NCBI GenBank assembly: GCA_002365025.1
Contig: DEYX01000251.1
Span: forward strand, 1-64,000
DNA from: Hungatella sp. UBA3147
Lineage (GTDB): Bacteria > Bacillota > Clostridia > Lachnospirales > Lachnospiraceae
Reading direction: 5' to 3'
Length of the DNA: 64,000 nt
The position numbers and the translations under genes are program-made. The notes under the pieces were generated by a model that was not told the origin of the DNA, ran no database searches, and saw only the letters and a program-made list of their open reading frames with translations. Shown here piece after piece: positions 36,347 through 45,645 of the stretch (position 1 is the stretch's first letter; every line of letters starts with the position of its first letter).

Positions 36347-37228
36347 CTACCAGGACAATCCCACGATCTTTGTCAAAAACCAGATTTCAGCCATGAGAAA
36401 TGCCAGGAAAGCCTTTACCAGACATTCCTGGAACCGGTTGATCTCCAGATAGTTTTTATAATAGTGAAGCTTGCTCTTATGAAGAATTGCCTGCTTCTTT
36501 AAAATAGATTTCACATTCTTATTAATAGACACGGAATGAAGATGTACATAGGACTGGTTTAAAAGAAGTACCGTCCCGTATCCCTTTTTCTTAAGCTGAA
36601 ATCCAAGTATCTTTTCTTCATAGTAAAGAAAGACATCTTCATCATAAAGACCGCATTCCATCAGAGCATTAATATCCGCCATAAAAAGGGAGCCAAGCAC
36701 AGCATCTACATAAACGTACCGCTCCTTTTCATAATCTGCTTTAAGTTCCGGCCGGTCATTCAGCCAGCGGGCAAAAATACGTCTTGTAATAAGGCCGGTG
36801 TCCAGAAGATCGCCCATCAGGCCGTTAATACGCCAGCTTGACAGCGACACCTCTCCCGTTCCATCCCTGGTGACCGCCGCCGCAACTCCCAGCCGGCTTA
36901 TCTTTAAAAAGGAATCCTTCATGGCCTGTATACATCCTTCTGTAACCTTGACATCAGGATTTGCTATGAGCACATGGGAAGCGTGAAGCGTTCCATATGC
37001 ATACCGGATCCCCTGATTATTGCCGTAACCGTATCCCCCGTTCCTTTCCGTGGAGATAAGATGAACCTTTCCGCCAGTAACTGCCTGAAGCCTTGATACG
37101 GAATCATCGGTGGAGCAGTTGTCCACGATCACGATAGAATCCAGGATTTTATAATTTACTATGGAGTTTATCAGGCTTATGGTGGTTTCCGGATCATTAT
37201 AATTGAGAATGATACAGCTAATGTTCAT
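36347..37228 (-). CDS. GT2 glycosyltransferase (WbbL-like)
   Basis: A 293-residue enzyme: ISCIILNYNDPETTISLINS, SIVIVDNCSTDDSVSRLQ, NGGYGYGNNQGIRYA, VLIANPDVKV as the metal site, and VDAVLGSLFMADINALMECG. This arrangement is found in rhamnosyl- and galactofuranosyl-transferases. A C-terminal hydrophobic helix (AFLAFLMAEIWFLTKIVGLS) may anchor it. It is followed within 30 bases by the next GT2 gene. Because glf lies upstream, galactofuranose transfer is one option. Confidence 0.85.
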   Translation of the reverse strand: MNISCIILNYNDPETTISLINSIVNYKILDSIVIVDNCSTDDSVSRLQAVTGGKVHLISTERNGGYGYGNNQGIRYAYGTLHASHVLIANPDVKVTEGCIQAMKDSFLKISRLGVAAAVTRDGTGEVSLSSWRINGLMGDLLDTGLITRRIFARWLNDRPELKADYEKERYVYVDAVLGSLFMADINALMECGLYDEDVFLYYEEKILGFQLKKKGYGTVLLLNQSYVHLHSVSINKNVKSILKKQAILHKSKLHYYKNYLEINRFQECLVKAFLAFLMAEIWFLTKIVGLSW

Positions 37229-37240
37229 ATCCGCTCCTCT

Positions 37241-38218
37241 TTAAGAACCTTTTCTGGAATTGATTACCCGCATCCCAAACCTGGAGCTTACAAAGTCTCT
37301 CACGGCAGGACATAAAAAAGTGGCGTAATCCATCAGGTGATAAGCAGCCATATAAAGACGGCTTCCCTTTTCCTTAGGTGTTCCGGCCCAAGGCGTAAGT
37401 GATAGATAATGATCATAAGCCCTGCGGTAATGGTTTAAATTCCCCTCTTTCCAGGGTCTTTCATCCCCCATAAAGTGTAGGATCGCAGGGTGTTTTTTCG
37501 CCTCTCGGAACCCTTTTTTCCCAAGCTTTCCATAAACAGGAGACAGCCTTACCAGATGACTGTACCGGTAATATCGGTAATTGGTAAAAAAGTTATATCG
37601 GGGAGATAAAGGTTTTATCCTTCCCTTTAACGCCCCGTTAATGGTATCCTGGTCTCCTGCAAACAGCTTCCCGCCCATGGAACGGTAAAAGTCCAGAAGC
37701 TGCTTCTGGGCGTTTTCCTCTCTCCAACGGGTCATATCAATGAGGAGAACACCGGAATTAAAATAAGGAGCTTCAGGTAAAAGGCCGATTTCTTCCTTAA
37801 TGGAAGGGTATATGGTAGGTTCCATGACCGCTCCTAAAAGGAAGGACCCCAGATCCTTTTCCCACAGCTTTTTTAAGGAAGACAGTACTACCGTATCACA
37901 GTCTAAATACAGCACCCGGTCCGTCACCTCCGGGAGAACCTCTCCCATAAACAGGCGGGCCATAATACTTAAATCAAAACCACCCGTATCAACTTCATAG
38001 GAAAAGCGCTCCTTTAAATCCCCCAGCTCCACGACCGTCAGTTCCCGACCAAACCCATCTGCCACGGACTTAAGCCGCTCTTTCGTCACTTGGGACAGGC
38101 TCATGGACAAAACATAGATGTGGATGTCACCCATGTCCCTGTTATGATCCAAAAGGGAATAAAGGGATACGGCCAGATGCCTGGCATAATTATCGTTGGA
38201 AGCGTATACAACGTTCAT
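37241..38218 (-). CDS. GT8 family glycosyltransferase
   Basis: A 325-residue enzyme: MNVVYASNDNYARHLAVSLY, LYLDCDTVVLSSL with the D-x-D metal site, PYFNSGVLLIDMTRWREENA, and ILHFMGDERPW with the second metal His. This is the retaining GT8 (LgtC/GspA) group, which adds glucose or galactose from UDP donors. It lies between the glf gene and GT2 genes in the same operon. Confidence 0.9.
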   Translation of the reverse strand: MNVVYASNDNYARHLAVSLYSLLDHNRDMGDIHIYVLSMSLSQVTKERLKSVADGFGRELTVVELGDLKERFSYEVDTGGFDLSIMARLFMGEVLPEVTDRVLYLDCDTVVLSSLKKLWEKDLGSFLLGAVMEPTIYPSIKEEIGLLPEAPYFNSGVLLIDMTRWREENAQKQLLDFYRSMGGKLFAGDQDTINGALKGRIKPLSPRYNFFTNYRYYRYSHLVRLSPVYGKLGKKGFREAKKHPAILHFMGDERPWKEGNLNHYRRAYDHYLSLTPWAGTPKEKGSRLYMAAYHLMDYATFLCPAVRDFVSSRFGMRVINSRKGS

Positions 38219-38327
38219 AGATTCCTCCAGTTTACGTACGTTTCAGGGCATGGAAAATCCAGCCCTGGTTCCGTAGTATTGTACTATATCTGCCATAAAA
38301 AGTAAACAGCTATGCCTGTATGCAGGA

Positions 38328-39428
38328 TTAACCCAATTCCTTTTCTGCCCGGTTCATGGCTGATTCAATGACCTTGTCCATATCGTAGTATTTATATTCT
38401 CCTAACCGTCCGCCGAAAATCACATGATCTTCCGTTTCAGCCAAAGCAGCATATTTTAAGAATAATCCCTGATTTTTTTCATCGTTTACGGGGTAATAGG
38501 GCTCCATGCCCTCGGTCCAGTCTACTGAATATTCCCGGGTTATAACAGATTTAGGCTGAGTCCCGAATTCAAAATGCTTATGCTCAATGATCCTTGTATA
38601 AGGAGTTTCCCGGTCCGTGTAGTTAACGACTGCCACTCCCTGGTAGTTGTCCGTATCCACTACCTGGGTTTCAAACCGCAAGCTCCGGTATTCCAGCTTT
38701 CCAAACTGATATCCGTAATAAGCATCAATGGTTCCGGTATAAATCACCCGTTCTCCTAACCCATCATAATATTCCTTATTTTCCAGATAATCGACTCCCA
38801 TTTCCACATCGCAGCCTTCAAACAGTTTTTCAATGATCACGTTATAACCGCCTATGGGAATTCCCTGGTATAAGTCATTGAAGTAGTTATTGTCATAGGT
38901 AAAGCGAACGGGAAGGCGTTTGATGATAAAGGAAGGAAGATCCTTACAGTCTCTGCCCCACTGTTTCTCCGTATAGCCTTTCACCAGCTTTTCATAAATA
39001 TCCCTGCCCACAAGGCTGATCGCCTGCTCCTCTAAGTTCCGGGGTTCTCCGGTTACAGAAGCTTTCTGCTCTTCGATTTTTGCCTTTGCTTCCGCAGGGG
39101 TGGATATTCCCCACATCTTGCTGAAGGTGTTCATATTAAAGGGCATGTTGTACATTTCACCCTTAAAATTTGCTACCGGACTGTTGGTATAGCGGTTGAA
39201 CTCTGCCAGCTCATTGACAAACTGCCATACCTTCTTGTTGCTGGTATGGAAAATATGGGCTCCGTAACGGTGTACGTGGATTCCTTCTGTTTCCTCGCAG
39301 TAAATGTTGCCGCCCATGTGGTCCCTCTTCTCTACCACAAGGCACTTTTTCCCTTTTTGCCTTGCCAAATATGCGAAAACACCGGAATAAAGGCCGCCGC
39401 CTATCAGTACATAATCATATTTTTTCAT
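38328..39428 (-). CDS. glf: UDP-galactopyranose mutase
   Basis: A 366-residue flavoenzyme that interconverts UDP-galactopyranose and UDP-galactofuranose. The FAD-binding motif is YVLIGGGLYSGVFAYLA, followed by HMGGNIYCEE, YGAHIFHTSNKKVW, GYTEKQWGRD and YTGTIDAYYGY, all diagnostic for Glf. It heads the minus-strand glycan operon, so galactofuranose is probably part of the polymer. Confidence 0.96.
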   Translation of the reverse strand: MKKYDYVLIGGGLYSGVFAYLARQKGKKCLVVEKRDHMGGNIYCEETEGIHVHRYGAHIFHTSNKKVWQFVNELAEFNRYTNSPVANFKGEMYNMPFNMNTFSKMWGISTPAEAKAKIEEQKASVTGEPRNLEEQAISLVGRDIYEKLVKGYTEKQWGRDCKDLPSFIIKRLPVRFTYDNNYFNDLYQGIPIGGYNVIIEKLFEGCDVEMGVDYLENKEYYDGLGERVIYTGTIDAYYGYQFGKLEYRSLRFETQVVDTDNYQGVAVVNYTDRETPYTRIIEHKHFEFGTQPKSVITREYSVDWTEGMEPYYPVNDEKNQGLFLKYAALAETEDHVIFGGRLGEYKYYDMDKVIESAMNRAEKELG

Positions 39429-39622
39429 GGTTTCTTTCTCCTGTCTCGGTTATAAACTGTCTACATTATACTAAAACCATTTGGAAAAGTAAATGTGTGT
39501 GCTTATTTACTTCATGGGGATAAATATATAAGTGATTTATTTGCCAAATCTAACTTATTGGATGTAGAATACCAATATACTTGCTAAATATTAAGAGGAA
39601 AATGCTATAGGGGGATTGAGAA

Positions 39623-40123
39623 ATGTTTAAAGTTGCAATTTGTGATGATGAATCGAATGAAGCTGCGGTAATTAAACAACATGTAGAAGAATTTATGAAC
39701 AGCTATGGGATTCTTTATGACATCCAAATATTTCTTTCCGGAGAAGATCTGATAGCCTCCTCTGTAAGCTTTGATTTTGTCTTTCTTGATATTTCTATGG
39801 GAGGAATGAATGGGATTGAAGCAGGAATGAAACTATACCAAAGAAATAGAAAAGTCAGGATCATTTATATTACTGGATATTATGGATACTGCAGTGATGC
39901 AATTAATCGTGCACATGCGTTTGCGTATTTACCAAAACCTGTAGAAAAGCAACAATTAATAGATCATATCAGTGAACTGGTGCAGATCATAGGATTGGAT
40001 CAAGGAAATGAAATCGAGATTGTATTGTCAAATGTAACGGAAATAAGCGAGAGCGGGGGAAATGTATACCCGGAAGAGACTGTAATAATTTTATATAAAC
40101 TTAGAGAAATCCTCTTGGATTAA
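39623..40123 (+). CDS. Response regulator receiver protein without a recognised output domain
   Basis: A 166-residue protein whose first 120 residues form a receiver domain: CDDES acidic pair, phosphoacceptor Asp56 in FVFLDISMGGMNG, the Thr switch in IIYITGYYG and Lys in YLPKPVEK. These sequences are of the LytTR (AgrA/LytR) regulator type, but the LytTR DNA-binding domain is absent and the last 45 residues are unlike it. It may be a truncated regulator or a stand-alone receiver. GGGGGATTGAG precedes the start and a strong terminator follows. Confidence 0.75.
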   Translation: MFKVAICDDESNEAAVIKQHVEEFMNSYGILYDIQIFLSGEDLIASSVSFDFVFLDISMGGMNGIEAGMKLYQRNRKVRIIYITGYYGYCSDAINRAHAFAYLPKPVEKQQLIDHISELVQIIGLDQGNEIEIVLSNVTEISESGGNVYPEETVIILYKLREILLD

Positions 40124-40159
40124 TGTTAAATAAATATTAATCCAAGAGGATATTTTTTT
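40109..40159 (+). terminator. Terminator of the receiver gene
   Basis: ATCCTCTTGGATTAAT and ATTAATCCAAGAGGAT form a perfect 16-bp stem, followed by TTTTTTT. It overlaps the final codons. Confidence 0.9.
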
Positions 40160-40656
40160 CGCCAGAATAAGAAGAATTCATCAAAGGGCTCTTATAATAA
40201 CATGGGGCCAGATTCTGGAGCAGCTGTGTATATTATTGGTCCCAATTACAACAACCACCTTAGCAAAAGTTTATGATTAGGTACATATATTTCCATAAAA
40301 AATATCATACTTTTTTTCTACGTTTATTAGCTATTTAAACTTGAAATATTCAAAGAATTGTGCTAATCTTAGGCATAAAGATAAGAAATAATACTAAAAT
40401 TAAGTTATATGATTTTGAAGTAATAAGGATCATAAAATGTTATTATTAGGAGACATAAGTTGGGTACACTTTGTGCTTAGCTCCATTATGCTAAAGTCAC
40501 CGGGAAAAGAAAATCCTTCTTTCAATATCCTGGTTTTTTGTGGGAACGTCCGGGCAAAATCGCCGGATGGAAAAGGGAATTTGGTGATGATACTAGTTTC
40601 CCCACTGGTATGATCAACAAATCCCCTCCCTTTGCTCTTTTCATCCTTAATAATAC
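40160..40656. other. Gene-poor region between two truncated genes
   Basis: About 500 bases, AT-rich, with no supported gene. The truncated receiver lies on one side and the permease remnant on the other, so it looks like a deletion scar. Confidence 0.5.
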
Positions 40657-41045
40657 TTATGAGACCCTTTCCTTATGCCTTGTCAGCCTTTCCTTGATCT
40701 TCGGCCCTATAATCTGAACCATGATCACCAGTATCAGGATGATACCCTTGATTGCATCGTTGATGAGAGAATCCATCTTAAGTGCAACGATGATCTTGTC
40801 AATGATTGTATAAGACATGGCTCCAAATAAGATTCCCAGGCATTTGCCCTTTCCACCGGACATGCTGATGCCGCCTAATACAACTGCCGCAATGGCATAC
40901 ATTTCATAGCTGCTTCCGGTTGTGGCCGGGTCAGAAGAGGTGTTCATGGCCACCCATAAAAAGGAGGCAAGCCTGGACGCAGAACTGGTGATCAGGGAAT
41001 CAACTGCAAAAATCTGATTTAAGTTTTCCGCCAAAACATAAAAAT
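40657..41045 (-). pseudogene. C-terminal fragment of a sugar ABC permease
   Basis: The frame encodes only the last third of a ribose/galactofuranose-type permease: LASFLWVAMNTSSDPATTGS, SYEMYAIAAVVLGGISMSGG, KGKCLGILFGAMSY, then terminal helices and KIKERLTRHKERVS. The upstream two thirds are missing; the sequence runs straight into the leuA terminator. No ribosome site or suitable start is present, and the cognate ATPase and binding protein are not nearby. A remnant of a deleted operon. Confidence 0.85.
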
Positions 41046-41078
41046 AAGGCCAGCCTTTTCTCAAAGGCTGGCCCTTTT
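41042..41078 (-). terminator. Terminator of leuA
   Basis: GGGCCAGCCTTTGAGAAAAGGCTGGCCTT, an 11-bp stem with a short loop, followed by ATTTTT on the minus strand. Confidence 0.9.
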
Positions 41079-41080
41079 AT

Positions 41081-42748
41081 TTATGAATAGAATAACCGGT
41101 TGACTGCGCTGAAGATACCGCGGATAGACGCTCTTGTAATGTTGGAGCTGATGCCCACACCATAGGTGGCTTTTCCTGTCTTCACATCTAAGAGATGAAT
41201 ATAGGAGGCCGCCTGCGCTCCGGAACCGGAAGTAAGAGCATGCTCGTAGTAGTCAAGAACCCGGATCTCAATGCCAAGTTCTTTTTCAAGCCCCTTCTGT
41301 ACCGCATCAATAGGTCCGTTACCAACACCCTCGAAGATTTTCTCTACGCCATGATCGGTATAGCGGACTTTAGCCGCTGTTGAAAACGGTGTATCATCTT
41401 CCGCTTCCGTAATCTGTGCTTTGCGGAAATGGATCGGTTCTTTCTTCTCCGTGTAATTGCTCTTAAACTCATCCATAATCTGCTCAGGTGCAACTTCACC
41501 CTGCTTTTCAGAAATCGCCTGGATCACATCTGCAAACTCCTTATGCATACCCTTTGGAAGCTTGAAGCCATAGAAGGTATCCATGACAAAGGCAACGCCG
41601 CCCTTGCCGGACTGGCTATTGATCCGAACGATAGGCTCATACTGCCTGCCGATATCTGATGGGTCAATGGGCAGGTAAGGAACCTCCCAGTAAGTATTCT
41701 TTCTATCCCGCATGGCCTGCATGCCTTTGTTGATGGCATCCTGGTGAGAGCCGGAAAAGGCGGTAAAGACAAGCTTTCCTGCATAGGGATGTCTTGGCTC
41801 CACTTCCATCTTGGTACATCGCTCATATATGTCAACGATCTCACGAATATTCTCAATGTGAAGCTCCGGATTGATCCCGTGAGAGAACATGTTGTATGCG
41901 ACTGTTAAAATATCTACATTCCCGGTCCGTTCGCCGTTTCCTAAAAGCGTACCTTCCACACGGTCGGCTCCTGCAAGCAGAGCAAGCTCCGTGGCTGCAA
42001 TCCCGGTTCCCCGGTCATTGTGGGGGTGAACGCTTAAAATAATGCTGTCACGGTCCTTGAAATGAGTATTCATCCATTCGATCTGATCCGCATAAACGTT
42101 AGGAGTATTCATCTCCACAGTCGAAGGAAGGTTGAAGATAATTTTCTTATCCGGTGATGCGCCCCAGGTTTCCTGGACAGCCGTACAAATATCCAAAGCA
42201 AAATCCAGCTCTGTTCCTGTAAAGCTCTCCGGAGAATATTCAAGAACCACTTCTCCATCAAAGTCCTGCATATACTGCTTCACCCATTCCGTACCCTTTA
42301 CGGCGATCTCCCTGATTTCTTCCCGGCCCTTACCAAAAACTACATCCCGCTGAAGAGTTGAAGTGGAATTGTAGATATGCACAATAGCCTTCTTAACTCC
42401 CTGAAGGGCTTCAAAGGTCCTCTTAATCAAATGCTCCCTGCACTGAACCAGAACCTGAATGACCACATCATCAGGAATCAGCTTACGTTCCACAAGCTGC
42501 CTTAAGAAATCATATTCAATCTGGGAAGCTGCCGGAAAACCGACCTCAATCTCCTTAAAGCCCAACCGGATCAAGAGATCAAACATCTCGATCTTCTCTT
42601 CCACAACCATGGGCTCCGTAAGGGCCTGGTTACCATCCCTTAAATCAACGCTGCACCAGATCGGCGCTTTCTTAATCTCATTGCACGGCCATTGTCTTTC
42701 CGGATAGGTGACTACCGGTATCCTTTTATATCTTTGATAATTCAACAT
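41081..42748 (-). CDS. leuA: 2-isopropylmalate synthase
   Basis: A 555-residue enzyme that condenses acetyl-CoA with 2-ketoisovalerate, the first committed step of leucine synthesis. The catalytic TIM-barrel has CSVDLRDGNQAL and VHPHNDRGTGIAATELALLA (metal-binding His residues), GNGERTGNVDI, and the C-terminal regulatory domain ends in SGSGAQAASYIHLLDVK. The length and N-terminus (YPERQWPCNEIKKAPIWCS) fit the type 2 LeuA group. It stands alone, with a 220-base leader and its own promoter and terminator. Confidence 0.96.
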   Translation of the reverse strand: MLNYQRYKRIPVVTYPERQWPCNEIKKAPIWCSVDLRDGNQALTEPMVVEEKIEMFDLLIRLGFKEIEVGFPAASQIEYDFLRQLVERKLIPDDVVIQVLVQCREHLIKRTFEALQGVKKAIVHIYNSTSTLQRDVVFGKGREEIREIAVKGTEWVKQYMQDFDGEVVLEYSPESFTGTELDFALDICTAVQETWGASPDKKIIFNLPSTVEMNTPNVYADQIEWMNTHFKDRDSIILSVHPHNDRGTGIAATELALLAGADRVEGTLLGNGERTGNVDILTVAYNMFSHGINPELHIENIREIVDIYERCTKMEVEPRHPYAGKLVFTAFSGSHQDAINKGMQAMRDRKNTYWEVPYLPIDPSDIGRQYEPIVRINSQSGKGGVAFVMDTFYGFKLPKGMHKEFADVIQAISEKQGEVAPEQIMDEFKSNYTEKKEPIHFRKAQITEAEDDTPFSTAAKVRYTDHGVEKIFEGVGNGPIDAVQKGLEKELGIEIRVLDYYEHALTSGSGAQAASYIHLLDVKTGKATYGVGISSNITRASIRGIFSAVNRLFYS

Positions 42749-42970
42749 ATTTTATCTCCTCCATAATCTAGTAATCGTCTGCTTTGTCCGGCGGATTGCC
42801 GAATCTGTCCTTGAAACAGAAAAAACTTATCACAGGCTTTGGAGTCGATAAATCACGCTGTATCTCTTGACAATGAACAACGTGGCTTTTACAGGTCTAA
42901 CCCCATCTATCATCATTCCTTTGCATTAAAATCACATACCGTGCTCTGACAGTGTGTCACGGTAAAGTGT
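42749..42970 (-). promoter_or_regulatory. Long leader of leuA
   Basis: The predicted transcript has about 220 untranslated bases. ACCGTG pairs with CACGGT near 42925-42965. A 28-codon frame (42830-42916) starts with ATGATGATAGATGGGG after AAAGGA, but is not leucine-rich. No T-box consensus (AGGGTGGNACCGCG) is present. A regulatory leader of another kind is possible. Confidence 0.4.
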
Positions 42971-42976
42971 TATGTT

Positions 42977-43005
42977 ATTATAGCACGACTAAAAAAGACT
43001 TACAA
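42977..43005 (-). promoter_or_regulatory. Promoter of leuA
   Basis: TTGTAA and TATAAT with exact 17-base spacing on the minus strand. The -35 hexamer lies inside the stem of the telA-type terminator. Confidence 0.8.
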
Positions 43006-43037
43006 CAGAAAAATTAATTTTCTATTGTAAGTCTTTT
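42991..43037 (-). terminator. Terminator of the TelA/XpaC operon
   Basis: AAAAAGACTTACAATAGAAAA pairs imperfectly with TTTTCTGTTGTAAGTCTTTTTT on the minus strand, a long A/T-flanked hairpin 9 bases after the stop. Confidence 0.85.
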
Positions 43038-43045
43038 TGCCTCTG

Positions 43046-44203
43046 TTATTTGCTAAGCTGTAAAAGCTTGGACTTAAGCTCTCCTTCCATCCGGCTTAAC
43101 TCCACTTCTGCTTCCCGGCGTTTTGTTCTGCCATCTGCCTGGATCCGGACCACTTCATCCAAAGTCGTTATCAGGGATTCATTGGTCTTCTTAAGTGTCT
43201 CCATGTCCACGATTCCCCGTTCTGATTCCTTTGCCGTCTGAATGGTTGCGGTTTTTAATACCTCTGCATTCTTCTTTAAAAGATCATTGGTCATATCCGT
43301 CACTTCCCGCTGGGCTTTAGCCGCCTGCTCGGAATGGCTGATTCCGATGGCAAGTACCATCTGGCTCTTCCAAAGAGGAATGGTATTCACCAGGGTAGAT
43401 TGTATCTTTTCCGTCATTAAGGTGTCATTGTTCTGGACCAGACGGATCTGAGGCGCCATTTGAATGGATATCATACGGGTAAGCTCAAGGTCATGAAGCT
43501 TCTTCTCAAAACGGTTCAGCATGGAAGACAAGTCATTGGCTGCCTGGGCATCTTCCGGAAGTCCGCTTTTTGCCGCCCTCTCTAAAAGTGACGGCAGCTC
43601 CTCCTGCTGCACCCTGGCAAGCTTCCGCTTTCCGGCCATAATATACATGGTAAGTTCTTTAAAATACGTGGTATTTAAATCATACATTTTATCCAGAAGG
43701 GCAATGTCCTTTAACAGCTGGATCTGGTGGTTCTGAAGGACCTTGCAGATCTGGTTTATATTGGTTTCTGCCTTGGCATACTTTGCCTTGATGCCTTCCA
43801 CCCGGTTTACGCTTTTTTTGAAAAAGCCGAAAAGGCCCTTTTCTTCTTCCTCCACCTCAATGCTCTTAAGCTCAACTACCACCTCTGACAGGATCTGACC
43901 CACTTCCCCCAGATCCTTGGACTTTACATTATCAAGAGCTGCTTCCGAAAAATCGGCAATCTTTTTCTGGGCTCCGGCTCCATACTGAAGAATCAGATTG
44001 GAATCCCTTAAATCGATCTTTTCTGCAAAGTCAGCCACTCTTCTTTCTTCTTCCGGCGTTAAGTCAGCTGCCGGCGCTTCCTCCACCACTTTAAGAACGC
44101 TTTCTGTCTGCACCAGCTGGGTCTCTTCCATTCCGCCGGCCCCAAGAGGTGACAGGGTCAGTTCCGGCGCTTCCTTTAACATCTCTTCAATATCCTTACT
44201 CAT
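43046..44203 (-). CDS. TelA/KlaB family protein (toxic anion resistance)
   Basis: A 385-residue, largely alpha-helical, soluble protein. Motifs typical of TelA are FAEKIDLRDSNLILQYGAGA, QKKIADFSEAALDNVKSKDL and the long coiled helices ending in KREAEVELSRMEGELKSKL. The family was named from tellurite resistance, but its molecular role is unclear and may concern membrane or cell-envelope stress. It overlaps the XpaC gene by 8 bases, the usual genetic partner. Confidence 0.88.
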   Translation of the reverse strand: MSKDIEEMLKEAPELTLSPLGAGGMEETQLVQTESVLKVVEEAPAADLTPEEERRVADFAEKIDLRDSNLILQYGAGAQKKIADFSEAALDNVKSKDLGEVGQILSEVVVELKSIEVEEEEKGLFGFFKKSVNRVEGIKAKYAKAETNINQICKVLQNHQIQLLKDIALLDKMYDLNTTYFKELTMYIMAGKRKLARVQQEELPSLLERAAKSGLPEDAQAANDLSSMLNRFEKKLHDLELTRMISIQMAPQIRLVQNNDTLMTEKIQSTLVNTIPLWKSQMVLAIGISHSEQAAKAQREVTDMTNDLLKKNAEVLKTATIQTAKESERGIVDMETLKKTNESLITTLDEVVRIQADGRTKRREAEVELSRMEGELKSKLLQLSK

Positions 44204-45488
44204 TCTTCATACCTCCTGTAAAATCACTTTCCGCCCAGCCATCCTTTTTTAACATCGTCTGGATCACCGATGCATCTGTAGAAACATCCAAGGCAGCATC
44301 CTGATAAAGATCATCAAGCAGCCGCTCAAAGGCCTGGTTTATCGTGTCAAGAGTTCTCTCTATCTCCGCCTTTGCTGATGAAATATTGGCCCCCTGGGTT
44401 CCCACGCTGTCAAAATCCCGGTACGCATTTACCAGTTTTACCGTTGTGGGAAGGTAATATTCCATAAAACGCTCCATCTCCCCGATCCGCCCGGGATGTT
44501 TGGAAACCGATTCAAATATCCTGCGGATCACATGTTCAAGGCTTGAAATCTTCTGGGAAATCACTTCCCCCGGTATGGCATCATTGGCCTCCCGCAATAT
44601 CTTTAAATAGTTCTGGCCGTCGGCCATCATCTGTTTTATTTCCTCTGAAGGAGTCACTTCCTTTGCCTTATCTCTGGCTTCTTCCAGTTCCCTTTCCTTA
44701 AGGGCCTTCTGGCATTCCAGATACTGCCTGTAGGTGTTTTCGCTTAAGATCAGGCAGGTCTTTTGTTCATCCAGATATGCCTGCTTGAAAATTCCAAGCT
44801 TGATCATCTTTTGAACGTCCTTTAATACAAAATCACGGGATCTTCCAATGTTTCCTGCCAGTTCCTCTATGCTGCAGTACATCCGCTTACCTGACTGTTT
44901 CGCATAAATTCTGGCTCTCTTTAACCGGTCCCGGATGCCGATTCCCGCGCGAAGCATAAAACCGGATACGCCGCCTAACAGAAGTAAGATTAAGGTTGCA
45001 CCTGCCACAGCCCAGATAACCGGCTTCACCACCAGAGCCACAATCCAGACAACTAAAAGAAGAATCAGGATTATACCAATTCCAATGCTCCCAAACACCG
45101 TATACAAAATACCTGATACACGGCCTGTCTGGTTTAACTGGGCCAGTTCCCCCTGTCCGTCACCGGTTCTTTTTAAAACATCCCGGCTGGTCTGAAACGC
45201 CCGGTATCCAGGTCCGTCTTCACGGCTCTCTCTTTGTACCGATGCTCCGCTCCACTCCGTCTTCTGGTATGTCTCTGTTTTCTCAGTTCTTTGGCTGCTA
45301 AAGCTTCCCGGCGGTATGTTCTTCCTAAACTCCGTCCCCTTAATCAGCTGGCTCCTGGCTTCCTCCAGTGCAGAATTAACCGTATCGGATATGGTTCTGT
45401 TCAGCTGGTTAAAATCCATGGAATCAATAGCATTCTGCACCGAATCCCTGATCTGGTCTCCTAAATTTGAAAATTCTCTATTATCCAT
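44196..45488 (-). CDS. XpaC-family membrane protein
   Basis: A 430-residue protein with two central membrane helices (VFGSIGIGIILILLLVVWIV and ILLLLGGVSGFMLRAG) and a long helical C-terminal part (SKHPGRIGEMERFMEYYLPT, TVKLVNAYRDFDSVGTQGAN) typical of XpaC, originally described as a 5-bromo-4-chloroindolyl phosphate hydrolysis protein. A true hydrolase activity is doubtful. It is co-transcribed with the TelA gene. The start at 45488 is chosen because the extra residues upstream look non-homologous. Confidence 0.82.
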   Translation of the reverse strand: MDNREFSNLGDQIRDSVQNAIDSMDFNQLNRTISDTVNSALEEARSQLIKGTEFRKNIPPGSFSSQRTEKTETYQKTEWSGASVQRESREDGPGYRAFQTSRDVLKRTGDGQGELAQLNQTGRVSGILYTVFGSIGIGIILILLLVVWIVALVVKPVIWAVAGATLILLLLGGVSGFMLRAGIGIRDRLKRARIYAKQSGKRMYCSIEELAGNIGRSRDFVLKDVQKMIKLGIFKQAYLDEQKTCLILSENTYRQYLECQKALKERELEEARDKAKEVTPSEEIKQMMADGQNYLKILREANDAIPGEVISQKISSLEHVIRRIFESVSKHPGRIGEMERFMEYYLPTTVKLVNAYRDFDSVGTQGANISSAKAEIERTLDTINQAFERLLDDLYQDAALDVSTDASVIQTMLKKDGWAESDFTGGMKNE

Positions 45489-45529
45489 ATTCCCTGGTCT
45501 CCCAAAAACAATTTGTTGCATCAGACCTA

Positions 45530-45558
45530 ATCATATCATGAATTGTCCTGATTTACAA
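45530..45558 (-). promoter_or_regulatory. Promoter of the XpaC/TelA operon
   Basis: TTGTAA and TATGAT with 17-base spacing on the minus strand, about 40 bases before the start. Confidence 0.7.
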
Positions 45559-45571
45559 TTACGCATACCTG

Positions 45572-45607
45572 CAAAAAAATAGAAAGCTTCCAAAACCGGA
45601 AGCTACT
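45572..45607 (-). terminator. Terminator of glmM
   Basis: TAGCTTCCGGTTTTGGAAGCT hairpin followed by TTCTATTTTTTT on the minus strand. Confidence 0.85.
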
Positions 45608-45645
45608 CCGGACTTTGGATCACTTTCTATTCTTTTAACAAGCTT

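Noticed and set aside
40170..40275. Open stretch containing GPDSGAAVYIIGPNYNNHL
   Set aside because: No start codon or ribosome site; too short and unlike any protein I recognise.
42830..42916. 28-codon leader peptide for leuA
   Set aside because: It has a start after AAAGGA, but only scattered leucine codons and no coupled terminator, so attenuation by leucine codons is not supported.
42749..42976. T-box riboswitch upstream of leuA
   Set aside because: The expected antiterminator consensus AGGGTGGNACCGCG is absent and no competing terminator with T-run precedes the start.
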